Shown piece after piece: positions 51,887-60,500 of a stretch of 64,000 bases of DNA (the first letter of the stretch is position 1; every line of letters starts with the position of its first letter). The translations under genes were made by a program, and so were the position numbers. The DNA comes from Curtobacterium sp. BH-2-1-1 (GTDB lineage Bacteria; Actinomycetota; Actinomycetes; Actinomycetales; Microbacteriaceae). The notes beneath the pieces were generated by a model. The model was not told the origin of the DNA. It made no database searches and saw only the letters and a program-made list of their open reading frames with translations. The stretch is from positions 2,170,001-2,234,000 of the forward strand of contig NZ_CP017580.1 of NCBI RefSeq assembly GCF_001806325.1, in the 5' to 3' direction.

Positions 51887-53137
51887 TCAGCGCCGTGCCC
51901 ATGCGGGGGCGTGCTCGGGGAGCGGTCCGAAGGCGATCCCGCGCGCGTAGAGGCCGCGGACGGGCGGCACGTACCGGGCGAGCAGGACGGGGAGCCGCGG
52001 CGGGCCGGCCTGCAGGGCCCCGGCGAAGGCCCGCTCGAACACCACGCGGTGCAGGAACGCCTGGGCGGTCTGCACGACCACGGCCGGCGGGGTGCGCCGC
52101 CGCTGCACCGCGGCGAGGGCACGGTCGAGGTCCGCGCCGCGGAGCCCCCGTCCGAGCGCCGGCGCCAGGATCGCAGCCGTCGCGACCGCGTCCTGCACCG
52201 CCAGGTTGATGCCGACGCCGCCCGCCGGGGACATGGCGTGCGCCGCGTCGCCGATGCAGAGCAGCCCCGGACGCCACCATCGGGTGAGCCGGTCCATCCG
52301 GACGTCGAGCACGTGCACGTCGTCCATCGACGCGATCGTGTCCACGCGGCCCGCGAAGTCCGGTCGGAGCCGCGCGACCCGGGCCCGGAAGGCCTCCACC
52401 CCGGCGGCGCGGAGGGCCGCGTCCGACCCCTTCGGCGCGAAGTACGCGACCTGGTGGTAGTCGGGCCGCGGGAAGCTGAGCAGGACGTCGGTGCCGGAGA
52501 ACGCCGGGACGAGCGCGGTCGTCGCGTCGCCGGGCTCGCGGGGGAGCCGGAACCACCACGTGTCGAACGGCACCGGGAACGACCGCGGGTGCAGGCCGGC
52601 GGCGCTGCGCAGCACCGAGTCACGGCCGTCGCAGGCGATGACGACGTCGGCGCGGAGTTCCTCGGTCACGCCGTCCGGATCGCGGTACGGCGCCAGGTGC
52701 ACGCCCGTCACGACGCCGTTCTCCTCGATCGTGCCGGTGGCCGCGAGACCCATCGTGATCTCGAACGAGGGCTCCTCGCGGGCGGCGGTGACGAGCAGGT
52801 CGAGCAGGTCCCACTGCGGCACCATCGCCACGTGGTCGTACGGCGGGCGCAGGCGCGAGAAGTCGCCGAGGAGCGCACGCGAGCCGTCCGGCAGCGGCAG
52901 GGAGAAGTCGTCGAGGCGCGACTGCGGCAGGGCGGCGAACCGCTCCCCGAGCCCGAGCTCGTCGAGCAGCCGGATCGTCGAGGCGTGGACGGTGTCACCG
53001 CGGAAGTCCCGGTTGAAGTCGTCGTGCTTCTCGACGACCCGGACCGCGATGCCGGCACGGGCGAGGAGCAGGCCGAGGACGACCCCGGCGGGGCCGCCAC
53101 CGACCACCGCGACCGTCGTCCGCGAGACCGTCACCAT
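51887..53137 (-). CDS. FAD-dependent monooxygenase (PHBH-like)
   Basis: A 416-residue flavoprotein of the aromatic hydroxylase group. Rossmann GGGPAGVVLGLLLARAG (about 13-29), the DG-type motif VIACDGRDSVLR and the second FAD motif CIGDAAHAMSPAGGVGIN. The substrate cannot be predicted, since relatives hydroxylate aromatics or oxidise diverse ring systems. Confidence 0.9.
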   Translation of the reverse strand: MVTVSRTTVAVVGGGPAGVVLGLLLARAGIAVRVVEKHDDFNRDFRGDTVHASTIRLLDELGLGERFAALPQSRLDDFSLPLPDGSRALLGDFSRLRPPYDHVAMVPQWDLLDLLVTAAREEPSFEITMGLAATGTIEENGVVTGVHLAPYRDPDGVTEELRADVVIACDGRDSVLRSAAGLHPRSFPVPFDTWWFRLPREPGDATTALVPAFSGTDVLLSFPRPDYHQVAYFAPKGSDAALRAAGVEAFRARVARLRPDFAGRVDTIASMDDVHVLDVRMDRLTRWWRPGLLCIGDAAHAMSPAGGVGINLAVQDAVATAAILAPALGRGLRGADLDRALAAVQRRRTPPAVVVQTAQAFLHRVVFERAFAGALQAGPPRLPVLLARYVPPVRGLYARGIAFGPLPEHAPAWARR

Positions 53138-53171
53138 GCCCCGGACGCTACCCCGGTCCGGGTCGCAGGCG

Positions 53172-53642
53172 TCAGGCGGTGGGGGAGACCGACGAGGACG
53201 CCGAGCCGCCGTCCGCCGCCCCCGCGAAGACGACGCCGCCCCACGTGATGACCACGATCGCGAGCACGAAGCCGATCGCGGCGATCCACCACGACGTCCG
53301 ACGGCGGATCCACGCGCCGATCGACAGGACGATCGTGGCGACGCCGATCACGAACGCACCGCCGACGGCGATCGCGGTCCCACCGATGTAGCCACCCGGC
53401 GTGCAGCCGGTGGCGGCGTCGCACGTGGCCGTCGCCGAGATGACGGCGATGATCCCGACGACCGCGGTGACGACCGTCATGACGGCGCCGAACGCCAGGA
53501 GCAGCACGGTCGAGATCCGGTCGGCGAGCTTCCCCGGCGGGAACAGCGTCGAGCCGCCCTGCTCCCACGTGGCCCGCTGGGCACCGGTGGGGTCGGAGGG
53601 TGAGGACTGCGGCGGACCGCCGGGCACGTTGGACCAGGTCAT
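53172..53642 (-). CDS. Hypothetical membrane protein, three TM segments
   Basis: A 156-residue protein with a 45-residue polar N-terminus and three hydrophobic helices (about 46-75, 90-115 and 120-145). The loop between the first two carries a Cys pair (TCDAATGCTPGG) that may be oxidised outside the cell. No family is recognised. It lies between the HpcH-like gene and the monooxygenase on the same strand. Confidence 0.75.
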   Translation of the reverse strand: MTWSNVPGGPPQSSPSDPTGAQRATWEQGGSTLFPPGKLADRISTVLLLAFGAVMTVVTAVVGIIAVISATATCDAATGCTPGGYIGGTAIAVGGAFVIGVATIVLSIGAWIRRRTSWWIAAIGFVLAIVVITWGGVVFAGAADGGSASSSVSPTA

Positions 53643-53652
53643 GGGTGCAGTC

Positions 53653-54543
53653 CTACCGCGCCTCGACGCCGAACGCCTGTGCGAGGCGCTGGATCTTCTG
53701 CGCGCGACCGAGTCGGGGCAGGTCGGAGCCGTCGCGGATGACCCGGCCGCGGGCCTCGAAGTCGTCGAGGAAGTCCTGCGCCCAGGCGACGTCGGTCGGC
53801 GTGGGGGAGATGACCTCGTTGATGACGGGCAGCTGCTCGGTGTCGAGGCACAGCTTGCCGGTGAGCCCGAGCGAGACCGCGACCTGCGACTGCTCGCGGA
53901 GGATCGGGTGCGACGACCCCACCGTCGGGCCGTCGATCGGGCCGGGCAGGTCGCCCACGCGGGACGCCACGACGAGCTTCGACCGCGGGTACGCCATCGC
54001 GAGCGTGTCCGCGCTCGTCCCGGTGTCCCGCCGGTAGTCGCCCGAGCCGAACGCCAGCCGGAACGCCCCCTGGGCCTTCGCGATCGAGACCGACTCCTCG
54101 ATGCCCAGGGCCGACTCGACCAGGGCGATCACCGGGGTCTGGCCGCCGAGCCGGTGCCAGGTGTCGGTGACCTGCGCCGGGGACTCGGTCTTCGCGAGCA
54201 TGACCCCCTGCAGCCCGGGCAGTCCGCGGAGCTCCTCGACGTCGTCCGCCCAGAAGTCCGTCGTCACGTCGTTGATCCGCACCCAGGCCTCGCCGCCGCC
54301 GGCCAGCCACGCGGCGACGCCCTGGCGGGCCGACGGCTTGGCGGCGGGGTCCACCGCGTCCTCGATGTCCAGGATGATCTGGTCGGCACGGGACCGCTGC
54401 GACTTCTCGAACCGGTCGGTCGCGGTCCCGGAGACGAGGAGCCACGAACGGGAGATCTCGGCGGGGACCGATCGACGTCGGTTCGGTGCGGGAGCGGACT
54501 CCGGCGCGGGGGTGGGGGGAGCGGTGCGGTCGTCGATGGCCAT
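53653..54543 (-). CDS. HpcH/HpaI family CoA-ester lyase (CitE-like)
   Basis: A 296-residue TIM-barrel protein of the CitE/malyl-CoA lyase-like group. ILDIEDAVDPAAKPSAR (metal-binding acidic residues), VRIND, LAKTESPAQV, ALVESALGI and FGSGDYRRD are visible. Solitary CitE-like proteins in Actinobacteria act on citramalyl-CoA or similar CoA thioesters. No citrate-lyase subunits are nearby. Starts at ATG 54543. Confidence 0.87.
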   Translation of the reverse strand: MAIDDRTAPPTPAPESAPAPNRRRSVPAEISRSWLLVSGTATDRFEKSQRSRADQIILDIEDAVDPAAKPSARQGVAAWLAGGGEAWVRINDVTTDFWADDVEELRGLPGLQGVMLAKTESPAQVTDTWHRLGGQTPVIALVESALGIEESVSIAKAQGAFRLAFGSGDYRRDTGTSADTLAMAYPRSKLVVASRVGDLPGPIDGPTVGSSHPILREQSQVAVSLGLTGKLCLDTEQLPVINEVISPTPTDVAWAQDFLDDFEARGRVIRDGSDLPRLGRAQKIQRLAQAFGVEAR

Positions 54544-54673
54544 GCCCCGTTGGTACCACACCGGCGCGCCCGGTCGCGCATCGGCGGGGGCCGGAAAGTC
54601 CGAAACCTCGGTTCATTGCCAGAGTGCCAGCCCGCTTCCGCCTACAGTGTCGGATGTGTGGCGAGCGGACAGG

Positions 54674-57600
54674 GTGACCGACGGCGAGGACGACGTGAAC
54701 GACGACGTCCCCGTCGAGGGCGCCGACGCGCCCGCGGACGGGCGTGACGGACAGCAGGACGGGCGCGACGGACAGCAGGACGGGCGCGACGGACAGCAGG
54801 GGGAGCAGGACCGACGGGGGCAGCAGGAAGAGACCGCCGTGACGGACGAACCCGACCGCACCCTGCGCCCGGAACTGCAGCTCACGAGTCCGCAGGCGAT
54901 CAGCCTGGGTGATCCGCGCCTCCAGGCCGGCAACGCCGCCGAACCCGCCTGGGACGTCTGGCGCAAGCAGCTGACCGGCGTCGGCGGCACCAGCCCCCTC
55001 ACGCACTTCGCCGACCACCCCCGGGCCCGCATCGAGCTCTCGACGACGCACCCGGGCGGCCTCGCGCAGTTCATCACCGGCAAGACGACCCTGCTGTCGA
55101 GCCTGATCCGTGACGAGGTGGCACTCCGGGCCGCCCGCATCGCCGCCGGTCACGTCGAGGCCAAGGGCACCGAGCTGTCCACCGTGCGCGGCATCGACGC
55201 CGTGAAGCTCGGCATCGGCATGGCCGACTGGCAGCACGGCGACGAGCAGTTCCGCGGCCCGGTGCTGCTGCGCCCGCTCGCGATCCGTCGGCACGGCCGC
55301 GACTTCGAGGTCCGCCTGCTCGGCGAGCCCGTCCTCAACCCCGGCCTCGCCGACGCGCTGCACGAGCAGTTCGGGGTCATCCTCGACGCCCAGTCCTTCG
55401 TGGCGCTCGCGCAGCAGGACGGCTCCTTCACGCCGAACCCGGTGATTGACCGGCTCCGCGGGCTCACCGCGCACATCCCGGGCTTCTCGGTGCACGCACG
55501 CCTGGTCGTGTCCACCTTCGCCGAGGTCGCGACCGGGATGGTCGAGGACACCGAGGACCTGTCCCACCCCGTGCTCGACGCCCTCGCCGGCAACCCGAGC
55601 GCCAAGTGGCAGGTCGAGCAGTCGTACCACCCGGTCGAGCAGACCCCGTCGGACGAGCGGAGCCCGGAGACCGACACGCTCCTGCTCGACGCCGACGACG
55701 AGCAGGAGAACGTGATCGCACAGATCACGGCCGGCAACTCGATCGTGGTGAAGACCCTCCCGGGCACGGGTGGCACGCAGACGATCGTGAACGCGCTCGG
55801 CGGCCTCGTCGCGGCGAACAAGCGCGTCCTCGTCGTGAGTCCGCGCCGTGCGACCCTGCGCGGCATCGCGGCGCGGTTCTCCGAGGTGCAGCTCCCCGGC
55901 GTCGCCGTCACCCCGGGCACCCTCCGTCGTGACGTCGTCCGTGCGATCGCCCGCAACGAGAAGGCCTCGCGTCCGAACCTGCGCGAGGTCGACGACGCCC
56001 TGGTCCGGCTCCGCAAGGTCCTCAAGGACTACCGCGGCTCGCTGACGCGCGTCGACCCCGACTTCCGCGTCTCGGTGCTCGACTGCCTCGTCGAGCTGTC
56101 GCGCCTGTCGCTGCTGCCCGTCCCGCCGTCGACCACCGCGCGCCTGTCGAAGACCTCGGTGACGAGCATGGTCGAGGGGCGCTCCCGCGTCGCCGAGACG
56201 ATGGTCAGCGCCGCGAACCTCGGCGAGTTCCGCTACGGCCCGGACGACTCGCCCTGGTACGGCGCGAAGTTCTCCTCGAGCGACGGTGCCCAGCGCGCCC
56301 ACCGGATCGCGAAGGACCTCGACGCCGACGGCCTGCCGACCCTGCTCCGTCGGGCCCACGACCTCGTCGCCACGACGCACATGCGGCAGTTCACGACGAT
56401 CAACGAGCTCGGCATCTACCTGCGCCTGCTCACCGAGATCCGCGACACCCTCGACCGCTTCCTGCCCGTCGTCTTCGACCGCTCGGTCTCCGAGCTCGTG
56501 GCCGCCACCGCCCCGCGCGGCGAGGGTGCGCCGATGTCGAGCACGAACCGGCGCCGGCTGAAGAAGCTCGCCCGCGAGTACGTCCGCCCCGGTGTGCACG
56601 TGTCCGACCTGCACGAGGCGTTGACCCGCGTCCAGCAGCAGCGCGTCCTCTGGCAGCGCTACGTCGCCGCCGGCGTGAACCCCGAGGTGCCCACCGGCAT
56701 CGCGGACGTCCAGGTCCTGTTCTCGAACGTCGTCGAGGACCTCGCGCGCCTCGACGAGCCGCTGGGTCGCACCGCCCGCGAGACCCAGCTGGCGAACGTG
56801 CCGATCGACGAGCTCGTCCCGACGATCGCCCGCCTCGCCGAGGAGTCCGACGTCCTGCACAACCTGCAGGAGCGCACCGAGCTCATGCAGACCCTGCGCG
56901 ACCTGCAGCTCGAACCGCTCATCACGGACCTGGCGAACCGCCACGTGCCGGACACCCACGTCCCCGCCGAGCTCGAGCTCGCGTGGTGGCAGTCTGCCCT
57001 CGAGACGATGCTCGAGTCCGACCGGGCCCTGCTCGGCGCGAACACCGACATGCTCGACCGGGTCGAGGCCGACTTCCGGCTCGTCGACGACGCGCACGCG
57101 GCCGGGGTCTCCCAGGGCCTGGCGTGGCAGCTGGCCGAGAACTGGAAGGTCGGACTCGTCGACTGGCCGGACGAGGCCACCGCGCTGAAGACCCAGCTGC
57201 GGGACGGCGCGATCACCTCGCGTCTGCTGCAGGACTCCGCGCCGCACCTGTCCCGGTCGATCGCGCCGGTGTGGCTCGCGTCGCCGTACGAGGTGTCGCA
57301 GATCGCCGACACGATGCCCTTCGACACCGTGATCCTCGTCGACGCGGGCGCCGTCACCATCGCCGAGACCGTCGGGGCCGTCCGCCGCGCCCGCCAGACC
57401 GTCGTGTTCGGCGACCCGGTCACGCAGACCCCGTCGCCGTTCCGGATCGCGGTCGACCCGGCGCACCGTGCGCTGCAGGTCGACGAGGGCACGCTCGACG
57501 CCTTCCACGCCGACTCCGCGCTCGCGAAGCTGTCCACGCTGCTGCCGACCCTGTCGCTCACCCGCTCGTACCGCGCCGGCGGCGAGGACCTCGCCGAGCT

Positions 57601-58561
57601 CGTCAACCGTCGCTTCTACGGCGGACGCATCGAGTCGCTGCCCTGGGCCGGCTCGTTCCTCGGGCACGGGTCGATCGCGCTCGACTACGTCAGCGACGGC
57701 AAGGCCGTGCCGGACCCCGAGTCGGGGGCGGTCGAGAGCGTCGACGCCGAGGTGGACCGCGTCGTCCGGCTCGTCATGGACCACGCCCGCACCCGTCCGA
57801 CCGAGTCGCTCATGGTCATCACCGCCTCGGCGAAGCACGCCGTCCGCGTCGAGCAGGCCGTGCTCACCGCGGCCCAGGGGCACAAGGACCTCACCGAGTT
57901 CGTCATCGGCGACCGGGCCGAGCCGTTCATCGTCGCGACGCTCGAGCAGTCCGTCGCCCAGAGCCGCGACCGCGTCGTGTTCTCGATCGGCTACGGCCGC
58001 ACCCCGCACGGCCGTGTCCTGCGCGACTTCGGTCCGCTCGGTAAGCCCGGTGGGGAGCGCCTGCTCGCCGTCGCGATGACCCGGGCACGTCGCTCGATGG
58101 TCATCGTCACCTGCTTCCAGCCGTCGGACATCGAGGCCGAGCGGATGGGCCACGGCACCGTCGCCCTCGCCGAGATCCTCGCCGAGGTCCGTGCGCGCAC
58201 CACGGCCGAGTACGTCCCGGACGACTCCGACCCGCTGCTCGTCGACCTCGCCCGTCGCCTCGAGATGCGCGGCATCCCCGTCGCGTTGGGGCACCGCGGC
58301 AAGCTCGGCCTGGTCGCCGCGCACGGTGGGGTGTGCGTCACGATCGAGACCGACGCGACGCTCGTGAAGGGGTCGCTCCGCGAGTCGCTCCGGCTCCGAC
58401 CCGAGGTGCTCCGCCGACTCGGGTGGCACTACGTGCGCGTGCACGCGTTCCAGCTCTTCTCGGACCCGGACCGCGTCGCGAACACCGTCGCCGCGGTGCT
58501 CGGTGTCGATCGCGGTGCCACGCAGGAGATCTCCATCCCCCCGATCCCCGCACGCCGATGA
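54674..58561 (+). CDS. DUF4011/SF1 helicase/nuclease-fold protein with degenerate ATPase site
   Basis: A 1295-residue protein. An acidic N-terminus with three DGRDGQQ repeats leads to a DUF4011-like region (VWRKQLTGVGGTSPLTHF), an Upf1-like SF1 helicase core and a C-terminal MTES_1575-like nuclease fold (about 1195-1285; LRRLGWHYVRVHAFQLFSDP). The P-loop reads PGTGGTQT (363-370), with Gly367 replacing the essential Lys. Walker B is VDAGA, with Ala891 replacing the catalytic Glu. GDPVTQTP, TRSYRAGG and MTRARRS are retained. The nuclease strand (TIETDATLVKG) lacks the DGxxYH pattern. It is probably not a functional helicase. GTG 54839, with GGAAGAG upstream, is an alternative start. Confidence 0.85.
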   Translation: MTDGEDDVNDDVPVEGADAPADGRDGQQDGRDGQQDGRDGQQGEQDRRGQQEETAVTDEPDRTLRPELQLTSPQAISLGDPRLQAGNAAEPAWDVWRKQLTGVGGTSPLTHFADHPRARIELSTTHPGGLAQFITGKTTLLSSLIRDEVALRAARIAAGHVEAKGTELSTVRGIDAVKLGIGMADWQHGDEQFRGPVLLRPLAIRRHGRDFEVRLLGEPVLNPGLADALHEQFGVILDAQSFVALAQQDGSFTPNPVIDRLRGLTAHIPGFSVHARLVVSTFAEVATGMVEDTEDLSHPVLDALAGNPSAKWQVEQSYHPVEQTPSDERSPETDTLLLDADDEQENVIAQITAGNSIVVKTLPGTGGTQTIVNALGGLVAANKRVLVVSPRRATLRGIAARFSEVQLPGVAVTPGTLRRDVVRAIARNEKASRPNLREVDDALVRLRKVLKDYRGSLTRVDPDFRVSVLDCLVELSRLSLLPVPPSTTARLSKTSVTSMVEGRSRVAETMVSAANLGEFRYGPDDSPWYGAKFSSSDGAQRAHRIAKDLDADGLPTLLRRAHDLVATTHMRQFTTINELGIYLRLLTEIRDTLDRFLPVVFDRSVSELVAATAPRGEGAPMSSTNRRRLKKLAREYVRPGVHVSDLHEALTRVQQQRVLWQRYVAAGVNPEVPTGIADVQVLFSNVVEDLARLDEPLGRTARETQLANVPIDELVPTIARLAEESDVLHNLQERTELMQTLRDLQLEPLITDLANRHVPDTHVPAELELAWWQSALETMLESDRALLGANTDMLDRVEADFRLVDDAHAAGVSQGLAWQLAENWKVGLVDWPDEATALKTQLRDGAITSRLLQDSAPHLSRSIAPVWLASPYEVSQIADTMPFDTVILVDAGAVTIAETVGAVRRARQTVVFGDPVTQTPSPFRIAVDPAHRALQVDEGTLDAFHADSALAKLSTLLPTLSLTRSYRAGGEDLAELVNRRFYGGRIESLPWAGSFLGHGSIALDYVSDGKAVPDPESGAVESVDAEVDRVVRLVMDHARTRPTESLMVITASAKHAVRVEQAVLTAAQGHKDLTEFVIGDRAEPFIVATLEQSVAQSRDRVVFSIGYGRTPHGRVLRDFGPLGKPGGERLLAVAMTRARRSMVIVTCFQPSDIEAERMGHGTVALAEILAEVRARTTAEYVPDDSDPLLVDLARRLEMRGIPVALGHRGKLGLVAAHGGVCVTIETDATLVKGSLRESLRLRPEVLRRLGWHYVRVHAFQLFSDPDRVANTVAAVLGVDRGATQEISIPPIPARR
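54736..54798 (+). repeat. Three 21-bp in-frame repeats (DGRDGQQ)
   Basis: Tandem copies beginning GACGGGCGTGACGG and ending ACAGCAG; copies 2 and 3 are identical. They encode a seven-residue repeat near the helicase-like protein's N-terminus. The period keeps the frame, supporting translation from GTG 54674. Confidence 0.85.
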
Positions 58562-58857
58562 CTCCTCGGCCGAGCCGACGGGCCTCCCGGCCGGCCGGTC
58601 CGGTGACGCCCGAGACGGACCAGCTGGTGGGCACGTGGACGCGGGCCGACGACGCGTCGTCAGCCGCCCCTCCCGTCCCGTCGGCGACCGACGACGGTGA
58701 GGCGCATGCGCAGCCGGGAGGCGCGGTGCGGCGCCGCAGGCGCGTCACCACCCAGCCGGTGCCGGGCTACGACCCGGTGGCGCCGCCGGAACCGGCCCGC
58801 CACCGCGACGGGGAGAACGACGACCAGCTCCGGCGCGACGTCCCGCCGCACTGGTGA
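58558..58857 (+). CDS. Conserved hypothetical 99-residue protein
   Basis: A Pro/Arg-rich, probably disordered protein starting MTPRPSRRASRPAG and ending ENDDQLRRDVPPHW. The C-terminal pattern is one seen in small Microbacteriaceae proteins at this position. ATG 58558 overlaps the helicase-like gene's stop (ATGA), so it is translationally coupled, and the phosphatidyltransferase gene follows. No catalytic motif. Confidence 0.7.
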   Translation: MTPRPSRRASRPAGPVTPETDQLVGTWTRADDASSAAPPVPSATDDGEAHAQPGGAVRRRRRVTTQPVPGYDPVAPPEPARHRDGENDDQLRRDVPPHW

Positions 58858-58862
58858 GCAGG

Positions 58863-58868
58863 TAGCCT
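58863..58868 (+). promoter_or_regulatory. -10-like TAGCCT before the phosphatidyltransferase
   Basis: TAGCCT ends 8 bases before ATG 58877, overlapping the last bases before the gene, with no clear ribosome site. A leaderless transcript is possible. Confidence 0.35.
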
Positions 58869-58876
58869 GTCCTGCG

Positions 58877-59464
58877 ATGACTGACACCGTGCGGGAGCGC
58901 CCCGACTGGCAGACCTGGCCGAACCTGATCTCGCTGTTCCGGCTGCTGCTGATCCCGGTGTTCGTGTGGCTCGTCGTCGCCGGACACCCCGGCTGGGCGC
59001 TCGTCGCGCTCGTCGTCATCGGGGTGAGCGACTGGGCGGACGGCTTCATCGCTCGCAAGTTCGACCAGGGCTCGAAGCTCGGCAAGGCGATCGACCCCGT
59101 CGCCGACCGACTCGCGATCATCGCGATCGTGCTGTCGCTCGTGCTGACCGGGCTGCTGCCGTGGTGGGTCGTCGCCGTCGTGGTGCTCGTCGACCTGGTG
59201 CTCGTCGTGCTCTCGAGCGTGCTGTTCCACGGCAACCCGGACCTCGACGTCACGTGGACCGGCAAGATCCGGTCGGCGCTGCTCTTCGTCGGGCTCCCGG
59301 TGCTGCTGTTCTCCGCGGTGCACACCGTCGACGAGAACGCGCCGTGGGTCCGCGTCGTCGCCCTCGTGTTCGTCTACCTCGGGACCGCCGGGCACGTGCT
59401 GGCGGGCGTCCAGTACGCGATCGCGATGTTCGCGAAGCGGCGCGAGGTGTCGGCCGCGCGCTGA
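58877..59464 (+). CDS. CDP-alcohol phosphatidyltransferase
   Basis: A 195-residue membrane enzyme. The CDP-alcohol motif D-x2-DG-x2-AR-x8-G-x3-D-x3-D is complete in SDWADGFIARKFDQGSKLGK followed by AIDPVAD. About five hydrophobic helices. It makes a phospholipid such as phosphatidylglycerophosphate, cardiolipin or phosphatidylinositol phosphate; which one cannot be decided. Starts at ATG 58877. Confidence 0.9.
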   Translation: MTDTVRERPDWQTWPNLISLFRLLLIPVFVWLVVAGHPGWALVALVVIGVSDWADGFIARKFDQGSKLGKAIDPVADRLAIIAIVLSLVLTGLLPWWVVAVVVLVDLVLVVLSSVLFHGNPDLDVTWTGKIRSALLFVGLPVLLFSAVHTVDENAPWVRVVALVFVYLGTAGHVLAGVQYAIAMFAKRREVSAAR

Positions 59465-59512
59465 CGCCTGGCGCGCGCTCGTGCCGGCCGCGCGCTGGCG
59501 GCGGGTGCCGTC

Positions 59513-59573
59513 GAACCACGAAACCGACGTCGAACCGACCCGGGGGCCTGGTTCGACGTCGGTTTCGTGGTTC
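59513..59573. terminator. Perfect 24-bp hairpin between convergent genes
   Basis: Arms starting GAACCACGAAACCGAC pair without mismatch around a 13-base loop, between the phosphatidyltransferase gene and mscL. Five CCGA tetranucleotide repeats follow (about 59578-59598) before the mscL stop. Confidence 0.8.
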
Positions 59574-59599
59574 CACCCGACCGACCGACCGACCGACCG

Positions 59600-60103
59600 C
59601 TAGAGCTTCGTCGTGCCGCCGATGCCGGGACCCTCGGGAGCGGTCGACGGCGCCACGTGCGCACCGCCACCGGTGTTCGCGGGCACGCCGTTCTGCGAGC
59701 GGAGCAGGTCGCGGATCTCGAGCAGCACCTCGACGTCGGTCGGCGGGACGTCCTGCGGCGTCTGCTCCTCGTCGTTCTTGACCCGTTCGAACGCGACCTT
59801 CTTGAGGTGGTTCACGGGGAGCACGAGGGCGAAGTACACGACGGCCGCGACGATGACGAAGTTGATCACCGCGCCGATCACCGAGCCGAACATGAGGGTC
59901 GCCGGCTTGCCGCCCGCCACGGTCGGGATGTCGACCTTGAGCGCGTCGTCGAGGCTCGACGCGTTGAACACCGCGCCGATCGCCGGGTTGATGATCGCGT
60001 TCACGATGACGGTCACGATGGCGGTGAACGCTGCACCGATGACGACTGCGACGGCCAGGTCGATGACGTTGCCGCGGAGCAGGAACTCCTTGAAGCCCTT
60101 CAC
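59600..60103 (-). CDS. mscL: Large-conductance mechanosensitive channel
   Basis: A 167-residue channel that vents solutes upon hypo-osmotic shock. The signature KGFKEFLLRGNVIDLAVAVV starts the first pore helix and a second helix follows (VINFVIVAAVVYFALVLPVN). The C-terminal charged helix EVLLEIRDLLRSQ is followed by a Gly/Pro/Thr-rich tail. GTG 60103 has AAGGAG upstream. Pentameric inner-membrane protein. Confidence 0.95.
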   Translation of the reverse strand: MKGFKEFLLRGNVIDLAVAVVIGAAFTAIVTVIVNAIINPAIGAVFNASSLDDALKVDIPTVAGGKPATLMFGSVIGAVINFVIVAAVVYFALVLPVNHLKKVAFERVKNDEEQTPQDVPPTDVEVLLEIRDLLRSQNGVPANTGGGAHVAPSTAPEGPGIGGTTKL

Positions 60104-60175
60104 GGGACTCCTTCCGGGTCGAGGACGGCCGCCGGACGGCGACCCCATCAACCTACCGAGGAGTCCGGACCCCGG

Positions 60176-60499
60176 TCAGGACCCGGCGGGCTTCGGCGTG
60201 GTCGAGGCAGCGGGCTTCGCGGCTGCGGGCTTCGACTCGGTCTTCGCCGGCGTCGAGGACGAGGACTCCGACGAGCCGGACGAGCCCGACGAGCCCGACG
60301 ACTCCGACGAGCCCTTCGGCGCCGCCCGGGAATCGGTCCGGTAGAAGCCGCCCCCGTTGAACGTCACCCCGACCGGCGAGAAGACCTTGCGCAGCACGCC
60401 GCCGCACGCCGGGCACTCGGTGAGCGTGGCGTCCGAGAACGACTGCTTGATGTCGAAGGCGTTGCCGCACTCCGTGCAGCGGTACGAGTAGGTGGGCAC
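60176..60499 (-). CDS. FmdB-family zinc-ribbon protein
   Basis: A 107-residue protein. The N-terminal 55 residues are the FmdB putative regulatory zinc ribbon with MPTYSYRCTECG and ECPACGG (two CxxC pairs). The rest is a Ser-rich tail followed by a Pro/Ala/Lys tail, as in Rv0991c of M. tuberculosis. The start lies one base from the upstream cyclo-ligase stop, so they are co-translated. Its relative has been linked to protein quality control; otherwise function is unclear. Confidence 0.9.
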   Translation of the reverse strand: MPTYSYRCTECGNAFDIKQSFSDATLTECPACGGVLRKVFSPVGVTFNGGGFYRTDSRAAPKGSSESSGSSGSSGSSESSSSTPAKTESKPAAAKPAASTTPKPAGS

Positions 60500-60500
60500 C

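Noticed and set aside
53639..58444. A 1601-codon open frame on the minus strand opposite the helicase-like gene and the CoA-ester lyase gene
   Set aside because: The sequence is Arg/Asp/Val-rich without any domain, mirrors the coding frame of the opposite strand, and is a typical high-GC antisense artefact.
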